Shown here piece after piece: positions 13,901 through 25,346 of a DNA stretch of 64,000 nt (position 1 is its first letter; each line of letters opens with the position of its first letter). The position numbers and the translations under genes are program-made. The stretch is from Takakia lepidozioides. Lineage: Eukaryota > Streptophyta > Takakiopsida > Takakiales > Takakiaceae. The notes beneath the pieces were generated by a model. The model searched no databases and was not told where the DNA came from. It saw only the letters and a program-made list of their open reading frames with translations. The stretch lies in the NCBI GenBank assembly GCA_030704615.1, contig CM060731.1:16554001-16618000 (forward strand), in the 5' to 3' direction.

Positions 13901-16020
13901 TAAACAGATGCAGAGAGGAAAGGGAGATTGTCAAATGCCCGATGTGTGGGCACACTGAAGACAATATCCATTTTCTGATGCAATGTCCGGGGTATTCTCC
14001 TCAGAGAGTGACCCTCTTCAGGACCATCAAGAACATATTCCCTGCACTTCTGTTCACAACTCTCAAAATCTTAAGGCTGAGCCCTAAAGCCCTGGCCCTT
14101 TGGGGTCTAACTGCTGGGCAAATGACACACAGCAAATTGAAGCTTGTGTGAAGGGCTTTCTAGAGGAAATCTGGAAAGCCCGAACTAATTGTCAATGTCA
14201 AGGTAAGTCCCACTACTGGAGTGAGAAGGTAGTGTCTGTCCCCTCTTGTTCCCCCGTAGGTTCTGGGGCCACAAGGCAATGCCAAGAAACATCCTATGGT
14301 ACATTCTCTTTCTGTGCATAGTCCTCTCTCCTAATTATCCTGGAGACACTTGCAATTACCTGTCTCTAAGATCAATGTTCCTCATATCTAGTGCTAATCT
14401 GCTCATGGGGCAGGAATGTTGTGCAAGCATTGTCTTGTCAGGCAGACTCTACTGAGTAAGAGTTTAATGGAAATGCCGTTCTTATTTTAGCCCACCTTTC
14501 TTGCAGTCCTCGTCATGTGCCTAAGGGCTCTGCAGTCCCAGGTTCAGCTACGAACCACTAACTGCATCTGCCTCCTGTCTGTCACCGCATGAGGACGGAA
14601 CCGCTGCCTGGTGCCATTCTTCGTCTCAAAATTGCAACTTTTTAAGTACTTAATCTGTCATACTGTTTAATCTGGGTTAATGTGGCTTCCTTATCCACCT
14701 TCTTGATTAATAATACCATTTAGAAGCACCTTATCTGTTGGGGGTTTGGGTCTGCAAGATGATGGGAGGGGTGCTACCCTTTTCAGAACAACAGAGCATC
14801 TGTACCCAACTTGAATCTGCACTCTCATTTTTTGTTGAAAGTCACTGATTGAATCATAGTAATGTAGGGTTATTGTCTCTTCATCACTCTCTCCAATTAA
14901 GGCTTACTATTCACCTTCTCAACCTGGTTGTACCATGCCAATGCTATGTAGCTCCCTTCATTATCATCTCAGTCAGAAAGGGAAGGTATCACTTCATAGG
15001 CTGAGTCATTGTAACCTCGCAGCCAAAACGTCTGACTTACATTTGGAGCGCAGTTTTGTGGGGTTGTCGACTGGCATAGTATATGGATACTATGCCGTAC
15101 TTTTGAAGGTGGATGAAGAGGAGTTTGGGGGCCACGGAGTCTTGCTTCAAGAAGGCATGTTTGCATCCCTCACTCTTTTCTTGGTATGCCCCTCTTCCCT
15201 TCTTTCCCCACCTTGATCTGATGGTTCTCAAGCTTAATGCGCATTAGGAAGATCATAAGGAGGGATATAAGTTAAAATACAGGGTGCTCTGTTGCAGCTG
15301 TCCCACCTTGCAAGCTCTTTGATGGGTGGGATTGGTGATATCTTGGCTGTCAACTCTTTAAAGCAAAGGAAGACTCTTGCCTAAGCGAGCGTAACTTATG
15401 GTGTCACTTCACCCCGAAGGACTACTGCCTTCCGTTTTGGAAGGTGGACACCTTCTAATGGCCGTTACCGGGGCAACGTGGTTGCTCAACCCTCCCCCAA
15501 GGACTCAAAAGTCCCAAGGTTTCCACACATTAAGTAACTGCTTGACCTAGTTACCCCCCTTTAATAGCTGGGTTGGCCTTAATGGGTGACCTCCAACATA
15601 CACCTATGTGGCTTTGAACCCACGACCACGTGTAAGGTGGCCTTGTGCTCTCTGGGTCATTTGTTGGATGCTTCTCAACTCTAAACTCACATAAGGGTTG
15701 TGAATTTCCATAGTGCGTGATAGGGAGTTCATAGGTCCGTAGCTGGCACCAAGCTGACTATAGTATGGTACTTCTGCTGGAGATTGCACCTAGGAGTTGT
15801 TGATGCCACCAGATCTGTTGACTCTCTTCTAAGGCAGGGTCCCCCTTAAAACTTATCAAGCTGTATGTCCTCTTCAAACTTTATCCCCATGATATGGCAC
15901 AAATATCTTAGTTTCTTGCGCTCTACTTTTTCTGCTGCAACGGTCTCAACTATACTTACATTTGAGATGGTCGTTTTGCAGCTTGCTTGGATTTTGATCT
16001 ACAGTCTTATCCATTTTTGA
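10909..16020 (+). CDS. RAB5IF/RCAF1-like small membrane protein, four exons, complete
   Basis: Exons 10909-11028, 11952-12055, 15054-15183 and 15982-16020 join with matching phases (0, 2, 0) into 130 residues. The N-terminus is hydrophilic and ends in SKLLKPDADWDR. A hydrophobic segment follows (LLCGIVWGAIPLTGAIWLLL), then GIVYGYYAVLLKVDEEEFGG and LLQEGMFASLTLFL, ending in LAWILIYSLIHF. This order and the motifs WD-(x)n-GLLWG-IPLTG and DEEEFGGHG-LLQEG are those of the family of human RAB5IF (respirasome assembly factor / Rab5-interacting protein), which is small and has several membrane helices. Plant homologues are poorly characterised, and an ER or mitochondrial location is family inference. 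Intron 2 (12056-15053) is swollen by LINE copies. The first ATG was chosen because no in-frame upstream start is visible in the exon. Confidence 0.88.
12056..14330 (+). mobile_element. Tandem array of 5'-truncated LINE 3' ends
   Basis: About seven partial copies lie head to tail. The fullest (about 13825-14310) encodes a zinc knuckle CPMCGHTEDNIHFLMQCPGY, then KALAL and VKGFLEEIWKARTNC, which is the C-terminal cysteine-rich region of a LINE reverse-transcriptase ORF. Each unit ends with GTCTTATGAGTACATTCTCT and usually a CT (once CA) microsatellite, apparently the element's 3' tail. Other starts are near 12060, 12296, 12640, 13017, 13450 and 13700. All carry stops and indels. The array sits in intron 2 of the RAB5IF-like gene in the same orientation. 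A further copy is at 37915-38115. Confidence 0.8.
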
Positions 16021-17349
16021 GTGCCAAGGTTGATTGAATTTGGTGGATCTCTTTGTACACAAGCAGGGAGTTTGTCGTACGCTCCCCTCCAGGTGAACAT
16101 AGGAAGTTGTAGCAGGTGTTGAGAAGCATAAGATGGTTTTAACCAATTCAATGAGAAGCATTTGTCCTGCGCTCTGAGTCTGTTCTCCACAGATTTCGAT
16201 ATTGGTTGACCATTATGTTTTGATGAAAGACATCAATGATTCTGACTCGGGCAGACAATAGTAACTGTGTGTGGACTCTCCGAAAGGTCCAGCTGTGATT
16301 TAGTGGATTTGACCTTTTAGAAATTTCTATAAAATGATTATCCAAGTGGAAGTGCACATCTATTTCAGAGGCTCTAGGATCAAAGACCCTTTGATTGGAG
16401 GTGGATGTTTGAGGGAGTCTGCAAGTACCGGACGGATGATTTCATGTCTGGGCAAAGCACAAGTCGTTAAAGGCCCACATCTTTGGTGAAATACATGCCC
16501 ATGTTCTCCCATGCATAACATCCCATCTTACAAAATACAAGGCTGCAAAATTTTATTGTCAAGTTTTATATTACCGAATAATGTCAGTTGTCTAACAACC
16601 TTTCCCCATATGTTTTAAAATATGTCTATAGTTTCCAACTGTTCCATGCCGCCTAATTCAAGGGTAAGCTTAACTCCTTATTGGTTTTCCTTACAGCTTT
16701 TGAAGATTTTATGTCGCGCTCATTTTTCTATGTACTCATTCTTTATGTTGGATAATATTTCTACAATGTTTGTTTTATAATTAAATTTACCATTAATAAA
16801 TCTATAGGTATTTCGACCATGTGATCTATAATACATTAAAATTTAAAAAAAAATCAAACCATTTTTGGAATTGATGCAAAGTCTCTCAGAGGAGGGAGAA
16901 GACTTCAAAATATATCAATATATGAAGCGATTTGTTTATTTGTTTGTTCATTGAGAACTCCCAAACCGCGGGCCCAGCCCTGGTGCTTGGTGCCGTTGGA
17001 AAGCCCCCCATAAGGAGGGGTGCACCGGCTTGGTCTCATGATTTTGTGGTCATGGTTGAGGTGCCTGGTTTTATCAACTGTGCCGCTGCAACCTTTAGTT
17101 GACCATCTACCCATGTAAGTTTTTTGGTAGAATGACTTGAGTCACTAATAGAAGTTAACTTTAATTATTTTTTAAGGGTTATCTCTATTGTTAACTGTGA
17201 CTTGTCAGCATTGCTATTATGGAAGCCTGACTTATCATCGTAGTAACTCTAGGTAGTAGTAACTTGGTCAGGAGTTGATTTCCACACCTCGAGGGTAAAT
17301 GAAAATTCAATACCCGCTCAACACTGGTCGTACATGTGAGTAGGGTTAT
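16021..17349. other. Intergenic region, no gene found
   Basis: The stretch between the RAB5IF-like stop codon and the leader of the CRN-like gene holds only short ORFs without recognisable motifs. It includes an AT-rich part (about 16550-16930) and, at about 17060-17130, one copy of a repeat also seen at about 51255, 52010 and 52515 (core TTGACCATCTACCCATG). Confidence 0.6.
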
Positions 17350-17902
17350 GTGAACCCACACAAACCCTAATAGGCCAGTTGCAGATCATCATCGCAAATT
17401 CCACGTGGGACCCCCCATCCAACGGCCCTCGACCCTCCAATCCGAACCCATCGACGGCTCATAGAAGCTCCCGAAACCCTAAGCAGCAGCACCGAACAAA
17501 GAGTCTGGCTCTCTCAGGTTTGGCTTTTTGCACTTGGCTTGCCTTTCGTCGTCGGGCGATCATGTTTCTCTCGATCATGTGCCTGGTAGTTGGCTTGTTG
17601 TGTGCATTGGAGGTACTTTTTTCCAATTGTTCATATTCAACTTCGTTTATCAAAACCTCGCAGGTGTTGTGTGAGTGTTGCTTGCGAACAACTTTTTACT
17701 GCTTCCTTTGTCGCTTTCGCTTCAGTTCTTTCTTGCTTCTAGGTTAAAGGCGTTTTTCCTTGTTTGCTTTATGTTATGATTGATCGCGATTGTTTATGTG
17801 AGCGAGCCTGTCTTTGCCAACTAGCAGTGCAGGTTTATTAACTGTTAGTTTCGCTCTTTGTTTCAGATCTAGTTTTGGCATATTTCTTGCGAGTGCAAGT
17901 GT

Positions 17903-17983
17903 ATGGTCGTGAAAGATCAGGATGAAGCCAAAAATCTGGCTCCGTACAGCCAAGCGGTCATGGGAGGAAATCGCTACCGATGA
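17903..17983 (+). other. Short upstream ORF overlapping the CRN-like start codon
   Basis: An ATG at 17903 opens a 26-codon frame (starts MVVKDQDEAK) ending at TGA 17981-17983, in a different frame from the main ATG at 17922. If the start assignment is right, this overlapping upstream ORF would be expected to lower translation of the main protein. The effect is inferred. Confidence 0.45.
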
Positions 17984-20900
17984 CAAGGGGACGCTCGATA
18001 TTTCCAGAATTGCTAAGCGGACTGACCTGCGTCCTGAAACACTTCTGTTTTGTGAGCTAGCAGCCTGTGAGGGCATAACCATTGAAGAGGTAAGGGATTC
18101 ATGTGGATCAACAGCAGGACAAACGAAAGACATCGCGGTGCTTGTTGATGGGGACGCAATGCCAGCTGCACATATAGAAGGTTAGTGTGTGTTCTTGTTT
18201 TGCAGAAATTTCTTGAGATAATGTCTGCAATTTGAGGTTATGTAGATTCTTGGCTGCTACGGGGGACAGAAGAGGATTCAAGAAGGCAATTTCATCCAAA
18301 GCGCGACAGCCAGGACAGGGTATTTCAAACTGAATCTAGTATCTTGAGATATTTGCATATTTTTAGCAATACAAGCAGCTTCTTGGTAGCGTTTATGGTT
18401 TGTTTTTTTTTTCGTTAAGTTTTTAGCTTTGAACCCTCTGAAGCTGCTGGTATGTTATCAATAGTACAGTGATTGCTGTCCTTACACCCTCTTCTATTTT
18501 TATTCCAAGTCGTTTTGTTGGTTGATACTTGTGGTTTGTTCTTTTGTAGCACCCCCAGCAGGTAGCAGGGTTTGCACTTGAAGGTTTCCAGACTTAAAGG
18601 ACTATTATTTTCTTAAGGTCGGTCAGATTGCGGCAGATGAGGGCAGGTTTAAAGTGTTCTGCGTTCTTGTCTTCTTTTCTCTTCGGTGTGTTACGTTTTC
18701 CCAGTCTATATACATTGTCTACCACTGTTGTGGTTCTTGCCAAGATCCAGGTAGGGTGCATGTATTGGTTGTGCAATTGTTGGTGTTATGATGATTGGCT
18801 GTAAGGCCAACCAGAATCTTTTGTCATTACGACCATGGTGGGTTAAGTTTATTTCACTGTACAACTTCTCCCAGTAAAGCCTCTTCTGATCCTTTACAAG
18901 CTGATTGACCTCTTAACGCAGTTGGTAGTATCTAGACCAGAGCATTTTTTCATCTTTGATATTACAGCAGTCCTTATAGAGCGCCTGCCTCTCAGCAATC
19001 TTGAGCTTGATCTCATGGGTCCACCAATTTACTGCTCTACCACAGATAATTAGTTTCCTTCCATGACTCTATCGGCAGCAGAAGTGGCAAAGCTCTCCCA
19101 AGAATCTACAGCACCTTCTAACCTTTGTGGGCACTTTTCGTGCAAGGTCAGAGGGCAAGCCCTTCTGAATCTCTTGAAGCACAGTGGTCGGTCAGATTGC
19201 GGCAGATGATGGCAGGTTTAAAGTGTTGTGTGGCCTGAAACCCTAACTCTAAACTGTCATTTTGGTAGTTCACTTGTGAGTGATTGCCGTCCTTGCATCC
19301 ACTTCTATTTTTATTGTGAGGGAGAGGGAGTCTTCCTTAGTGTCTCTGGAGCTCTCTTGGATTTTTTGCATCCATAACCATAACCGTAACAGTTTTGGAC
19401 GGTCTCAATGGCATCCCAAGAGTATGTACAGGGTTAGGGTTTCAAATCTTCATCTGATTTTTGTTATGTCTCTTGCTTCTTGGTTGAACGGTGTTGTGTC
19501 TGTCTTTGCAGCCTACTTTCTTTGTGGGATTGTTGGTTATGGAAACCATGGTTGATGGTTTAGGGTGTCAGATAGTGCGTCAAGGAGGGAGTCTGGTGAG
19601 TGTAAGTTTGTAGGGTTTGCTACCAATGTGTGAAGAATGAGTTTCTGTTCTCTCTTCAGTACTTTGATGCATGTGACCTGCGAATCAGTAGTGTTGTTCA
19701 AACCTTTACGATTTCTTGAGTACCATCTTCAGATGATAGAAAGCTCTAGCCGAAATTGTGCGCATGTTTTGAGCTGTTAATTGGTCGATGACAGAATGTG
19801 GTTGTTGGTGACTTATGTGAGTTAACCAAAACTGCCTTGGCTGCAGAACCTTCTGTGACAGTGTTCACCCATTAGCTAGGGTGTCAGATAGTGCGTCATG
19901 GAGAGAGTCTGGTGAATGTCGATGGGTTGCCTAGGGCAGTCTGAGCCCGTTTGTTTTTATGTCTGCAATTCTGATGATGGGCAGGCACATTTGAATTCCT
20001 GCAAGACAATTGCAATTTTTTTGGTTTCTTGGCTGCGTTGTGCACTCAGGGTTTCAACAGCTTCTCCCAATCCCGTGTGTGATCCTTTGTACGGTTGATA
20101 CACGCAGTCTATTCATTTGATAGATCCATGTTAACAAGTAAAATATGAGGAGGGTCCTTTGAAAGACACGGTTGTCTGTTATTTATATGTGGAATTCTGG
20201 TTGTGCACTACATGATAGATGCAACTCAACAACATGGGATGATGGTTAGAGTGTGAGATCGCGTTGCCTAGGGCAATCGGAGCTTGTCTTTTTTTATGTC
20301 ATAAAGTTTGATGATGAGGAGGCTCCTTTGGTTGTTATTTCAGATGAACCATCACGAATCTTATGTGTCTTATATGTTAATTAATTACTTCATTAATATG
20401 ATAATTACCACCATTGTGCATTTCCTTGCTTCTTGTTGCTCTGTTCTGGTCTGCCTTGCTATGCTTCACTGAATTGTTATTTGTGTCCACCAGAATTGAT
20501 TGAAAATTCTGGAGTATGGATCAATTCTATGCTGCAGCCTCAGCCTATCAAGCTCCCACAAAACCCTTGTGAGCTAACAGCAGCATTGTTTCCTAAGGAT
20601 CACGGAAAGCTTCCTGTGTGCAAAATTACCTACTTGAGACTCCGACAGGAGTTGCCCCCTCAGGCATGGGACTTCATCGTGGAGGCAAATGATTCAGAGC
20701 TCCCTGTGAGTCTATCAGCAATGTTGCTTGCCACTCCAGTATCAGAGCAGGAAGTACCCCTATTTCTCGGAATGTTTTTTAAGACGGTATTCTCTTTGTA
20801 TGACCGGTTCTGCCTGCCTGCTTTGAATACCAAGCTTTTGTTCAATAGTTGCAAAGGGAACACAGGTACTTCTAGCACCGAAACTATTGGAAAACAGCTG

Positions 20901-21872
20901 AGGCCTGACATGCTTGGAATTGCCGGTGGATGCACTTTTCTGGTTGGTGAGGACAAGCAGGCCAGCTTAGCTGCTGCTGAAGACGATATTTTGAGAATGA
21001 TGAGGCCACTTAGTCTGACGTTTTATGGGGAGGTTCAATTCATTCTCGGCTATATCGCAGCAGGCACAGACTTCCAATGGGTTTATATCGACAAGGATGG
21101 AAAGACGGCAGTTCGAATCAAGCCATGTCTTAATGTCACGAGCCTTTATGACCGCCTCCGGTTGTTACTCAGCCTTGGCAATGCCTATGAGATCATGAAG
21201 AAGATGGTGGAGTCAATCCCGGAAGTGCCAGGCCGGCGGGCAATGTTTTCTGAAGAAGAATGTGGGGATAGGACGATATACTTTCAGCCGAGCAGTGTTC
21301 GGAAGGCAATAAGGAACTTCCCAAGTTATTGTGTTAAGAAAAGGACCACTTTTGAACTGATTCGCCAGGCCTACAAAGTTGCACAAGGGGTCCCTTCTCT
21401 TCCGGAGGTAATTTCAGAGCCTGAAATGGATCGTAGACGTACTTACAATATTGAGATCGGTCCACTGGGCTACTCCCCGACGTTGAGGTCGGAGAACGAT
21501 ATGAAGCTGTTGGCTCGGGACGTGTTAAAGGCTTTGTCTGTCCTGCATGCGGAAAACCTCGTCCATAGGGATATCCGGTTGCCCAATATTGTGCAGGTTT
21601 CAGCGGAGGGGTTCATGCTCATAGACCTTGAAACGGTAGCTGAATCTCCATTCCAATTGCCAGAAGGATTTCAGCCTTTTGCTGATTGGAGCAAGGCCAT
21701 GTTGGAGGACGGCCACTACACTCCCCAGTCAGATTTGTATCAGCTGGGAGTACTTCTGCAATCCCGACATTGCGGTACTGCTCAGAGGTTTATTAGCAGT
21801 CTTAAGTCTAAGCAGTGGACTGCAGAGGAGGCATTGAAAGATGCTTGGTTATCACCTGTACATATTATATGA
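17922..21872 (+). CDS. CRN-like protein: restriction-endonuclease-like domain plus kinase-like domain
   Basis: Two coding exons, 17922-18180 and 20494-21872, join in phase (donor AAG/GTTAGT, acceptor CCACCAG) into 545 residues. A leader exon (about 17350-17517) and a 5' UTR intron (17518-17866) are likely. Residues 223-241 carry RPD then FLVGEDK, the D...ExK signature of a PD-(D/E)XK nuclease fold. Residues 444-451 read HRDIRLPN, a kinase catalytic loop keeping H-R-D and N, and 464-466 read DLE where DFG is expected. SDLYQLGVLL (499-508) fits the helix F region. Endonuclease plus kinase with HRDIRxPN is the architecture of Crinkler (CRN)-type proteins, first known as oomycete effectors and later found in other eukaryotes. 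Whether it cuts DNA or phosphorylates is unknown. The long intron carries repeats and a LINE piece, and an extra coding exon (18246-18319) is possible but breaks phase. Confidence 0.75.
18460..20300. repeat. Local duplications inside the CRN-like intron
   Basis: GCGGCAGATGAGGGCAGGTT at about 18630 recurs at about 19200 (one mismatch), each near a copy of a CTTCTATTTTTATT block. A second family starts TAGGGTGTCAGATAGTGCGT at about 19561 and 19877, with a weaker third copy near 20242. GTTGCCTAGGGCA is repeated at about 19924 and 20261. Spacing of the second family is about 320-365 bp, suggesting old tandem duplication. Confidence 0.6.
18850..19185 (-). mobile_element. LINE fragment in the CRN-like gene intron
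   Basis: Minus-strand translation reads VNQLVKDQKRLYWEKLYSEI and, further upstream, DSWESFATSAADRVMEG with stops between. This matches the endonuclease-RT linker of a LINE ORF2. A related phrase (SWE..FVTSVADKV) is readable in the 4.5-5.4 kb element at about 4990-5030, so both may be one family. Opposite orientation to the host gene. Confidence 0.6.
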
Positions 21873-22790
21873 AACTGTGGGGGGGGGGGACTGAGCAGCA
21901 GCAGCTGCTGACTCTATTGGCTACACCTGAAGTTATTTGGTAAAATGCGGGAGGCTAAAAGAAAGCCTTTCTTATACAGGGAGAGTCCCTTGATCTGGCA
22001 GCTCACCGGTTATCTCATTTCCCCCCTAAATTCTGTATTGTAAGTCCTAGTACTCGATAAATACTTCGATAAATGTAGCCAAGCCCTCGGGAGTTGTCAA
22101 TTTGCAACAGCATCCAACTTTTGCAAAGTGGTGGTGAAGCTGTATATATTTTAAGACTTTTGATCCAGACAAAATTGGTGTAGAGAGATTTTGGGTTTTC
22201 TCGTCGTCGCATCACCAGCAGGGAAGATGGCAAGAGAGCGTGCACAGCTGAAAGCCATGTTGGGACAGTTTTCTGGTTTTCCTTGGTCCCGTTTTAATGG
22301 AGACAAAATCGGCCAGCTTTCTGACAGGGGGGCGATCGAGGCACTGTAGAAAGGCGTGCACTCTGATTGAGTCATGTCTAGTCTGCTGAGTATTGCTACA
22401 AAGAACTGAGCTCTATGATCCGCGATGGGCTTGTATAGGTAGGATGTATAGGTAGGATTTTATATTTCTGGTAATTGTGTACACTGATACATTCGTATTT
22501 GGAAACTGTACGGTGACAGTTCAGTACATGTAAGAGATATACACAAGATCTTTAACCCTTGAGTGCCGTGAGCTGTTTTGGAGAAACCGAAGTTTCTCAG
22601 AGCCACTTTAGGTAGAGTCACTTTAGGTTGAGCAGTTTCTGTGGAAAAATTGACTATTATTAGGATCAGACTAACCAGGAAGGTGGCATTGACTACAGTA
22701 TTGTATGTTCCTAACAGATTCCCCTTTCCCTGTTTCAGTCAACTGTACACAACTACAGTGCTACTTGGCTACTTTCTGACTACCAAGCGC
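21873..22790. other. 3' flank of the CRN-like gene, no gene found
   Basis: Likely 3' UTR and intergenic DNA. A G-run follows the stop codon at about 21879-21889. GTATAGGTAGGAT is directly repeated near 22433-22456. No convincing ORF. Confidence 0.5.
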
Positions 22791-22943
22791 CTACTTGGAG
22801 TCTTCATATTTAGAGTAGAATATCATCTCCGCCAACTCTTGCAGACATGAAGAAGAGAACTGTATCTGTTTCCCAGAAACAATGGGTGGCTCTCCTGCTT
22901 CCAGTGCATGCTTTTCCAGCTCCTCAAACCCGACGTTCCCATC
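22791..22943 (-). CDS. Probable terminal exon of an unidentified gene
   Basis: After a good acceptor (TTTGCTTTGCAG) the minus strand reads 50 codons to a stop: DGNVGFEELEKHALEAGEPP followed by IVSGKQIQFSS and ending MIFYSKYEDSK. Composition is protein-like (amphipathic, charged). I do not recognise the family. Upstream exons would lie at higher coordinates; ORF pieces at about 25826-26036 and 26206-26445 on the same strand may belong but could not be joined with phase support. Confidence 0.35.
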   Translation of the reverse strand, partial: DGNVGFEELEKHALEAGEPPIVSGKQIQFSSSCLQELAEMIFYSKYEDSK

Positions 22944-23626
22944 CTGCAAAGCAAACCAGATCAAGAATATGAGAATATGTTTATCACAATCGCCCCTACA
23001 GCGCTTGCGTGTAGGAGGCCTTCTGCTTCGTGTTATGTGCAGTTGCACCATCTTGTGGTTTGATAAGTGGTTGATCACTATACAGTGCAGCAAATCCAAA
23101 TTCTTAGGCATTGCAAAACCAATAGTTTATGTGCTGGGATTTCGAGGAGAGTTGGTCTGTGGCTACCCGCATTGGTCGTTGTGGGGGGGTTGGAAGTAAA
23201 GTAGAAGATGGCAAGTGGTGTGGGACACTAGGTGGTGGGAAGGGCCTGACATGTAGGTAGTGTCCTACGACAATGGATGTGAACATTGTGGAAGAGAGAA
23301 TCTGGGTTGCCGTTGTCCACCCCTTCTGCTCCTTGCAAATATACCTGCAACGTCTTAGCAAGCGGTCTGATCGGTATATCCCCTTTTTCTCTCCGTACTC
23401 TCCAATACAGGTTGGGGGAGATGGAGGCGACTGTAAGTAGGCCTAAGAGAGTTGTTGCTCAAAAGCAAACAACTGAAGCGAGACAAGCACCTCGTCAACA
23501 GGCAAACATGGTTCATAAGGAGGTCACCATAGGAGGGGAAGAAAAACATGATGATTCAAAATCAATGTTGAAAGCAACTCTAGCTGCTATGAACGTTTGG
23601 AAGAGCAATTTCAGAGTAACTGGTGC

Positions 23627-23821
23627 TCACTCTAAGCCCTCATGTCTTGCCCTCACTGATGATGGTTTGAATTTGTCCGAGCAGCAGCAGGATACAGGGA
23701 AGGCGAGCTGTGAGGTAGATGTCTTCTTGGGCGTCTCAGGAATCCTGCGTGGCATACAGTGTTGGCCCACCATGTCTGGAAGCTTAAACTGTACTACTGA
23801 TACAATAGAAATGGATGGCAT
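23627..23821 (-). pseudogene. Fragment related to the coiled-coil ORF at 54-56 kb
   Basis: The minus strand reads FKLPDMVGQHCMPRRIPETP, closely matching FKLPDMVGIHCMPVRIPEKP near the C-terminus of the broken ORF ending at 56212. Similarity covers about 60-70 bp and fades on both sides. A plus-strand ORF over the same bases (23286-23879) is judged a shadow. Confidence 0.55.
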
Positions 23822-23899
23822 TTATGACTGCTCCACCTACCATTTAAGTTCCAGCGTCCTGTGGATCCAACTTGAGTAGGCATTCTGTCACACGTTCTG

Positions 23900-25346
23900 C
23901 TAACTCCACGTTGCCAATAATTCTGCAGGCGCCAAGCAAGGTCTGCCACACCAAACACCCTGGTTCAATTTGCATATGGTTGATGAAGTGCTCCGCCTCA
24001 TCCAATCGCCCTGACGGCTAAAAAGGTCCACCATGCAACCAAAGTGTTCTACTGTAGGATCGAGGTTGTGATCACAACTCATAGAGTCGAAGTAGTGACA
24101 ACCTTCATCCACAAGGCCCACATGGCTACATGCAGAGAAGACAGACAAAGGTGACACCATCTGGCTTCAAGCCTTCCTCTAGCCTTCCTTTATGCTCCCA
24201 CATTTGGCATACATATCAACAAGGGCAGTGTCCCGAATGACATCTTGAGCAATTCTGGCTCTGATGATGTCAGCATGGATATGTTGGCCCTTTCCCAGGG
24301 CTACCAGGCTCACACATGCATTAAGAACACCGATGAATGTGACGAAGTTGGGCATCACCCCTACCCGTTTCATTTGCTCATAGGTTGCAAGAGCCTCCCT
24401 ACCATTCCCATGGTGAGCATATCCTGCAATCAATGCACTCCATGACATCACATTTCGCAGAGGCATATTGTCAAACACTTGACGTGCATCGTTTAAGCTC
24501 CCACATTTCACATACATCGTGAGAAGGGCAGTGTCCAGGAAGATATCTGGACCAATTCTACCCTTGCTGATGTCAGCATGGATCTCTTTGCCCTTTTGCA
24601 GGGCTGCCAGGCTGCCACATGCATTGAGAGCACAAATGAAGGTAACCTTGTCAGGTTTCACCCCTTCCTGTATCATTCGCTCATATGTCTCAAAAGACGA
24701 CCTACCAAACCCATGCTGAGCATATCCTGCAATCATCACAGTCCAGGAGACCACGTTACGGTGAGCCATATTGTTGAATACTTCACTAGCATCCTTCACA
24801 CTCCTGCATTTGGCATACATGGCAACAAGGGCAGTGTCCAGAATGATATCTGGTGCAATTACAGCTTTTTTAATGTCAGCATGGACCGCTTTTCCCTTCT
24901 GCAGGGCTGACACGCTGCGGCACGCATTCAGAACGCGAATGAATGTGACCTTGTCAGGTGTAAACCCTTCCTGTATCATTTGATCATAGACGTCAAGAGC
25001 ATCCCTACCACACCCATGCTTTGCATACCCTGCTACCATTGTATTCCATGTAAAAATATCTCGTTCAGGCATTTTCTCAAACACTTTGAGTGCATCCACA
25101 ATGCTTCCACACTTGGCATACATGTTGATAAGATTGTTGTTTAGAAAGATGTTTGGCTTGAATCCACCTTGAATAATGTGGGCATGCACCTTCTTCCCCT
25201 CTGCTAGGTCTTTCAGCTTGATGCACTCCTGTAAGAGACATATGTAAGTTATGAAGTGTACTACAACGCCTCTTTGGTTGAAAATGTGCAGCACCTCTTT
25301 CAGTTTCCCTGCATATCGCCGCAAATGCCAGGAGAGTTTTTCTTGA
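23900..25346 (-). pseudogene. Pentatricopeptide repeat (PLS/E-type) gene, decayed
   Basis: A 381-codon open frame (25324-24179) holds about five PPR units with typical phrases: GKKVHAHIIQGGFKPN, NNLINMYAKCGS, VFEKMPERDIFTWNTMVAGY. The frame has no ATG at its 5' end (TTG at 25324, TGA just upstream). After MYAKCGSIKEG it hits a stop at 24179. Beyond this, a shifted frame (24160-23900) continues with SVFSACSHVGLVDEGCHYFD and VEHFGCMVDLFSRQG, then degraded E-motif sequence, so one repeat is deleted and the frame is broken. Known role of the family: organelle RNA editing or processing by sequence-specific RNA binding. No DYW domain seen. Almost certainly non-functional unless spliced unusually. 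Confidence 0.85.

Noticed and set aside
18246-18319. Additional coding exon of the CRN-like gene
   Set aside because: Open and bordered by AG/GT, but including it would shift the frame into the exon at 20494 unless another unseen exon exists.
23286-23879. 197-codon plus-strand ORF
   Set aside because: Part of it is antisense to a fragment similar to the 56-kb ORF, and no family is recognised for the rest.
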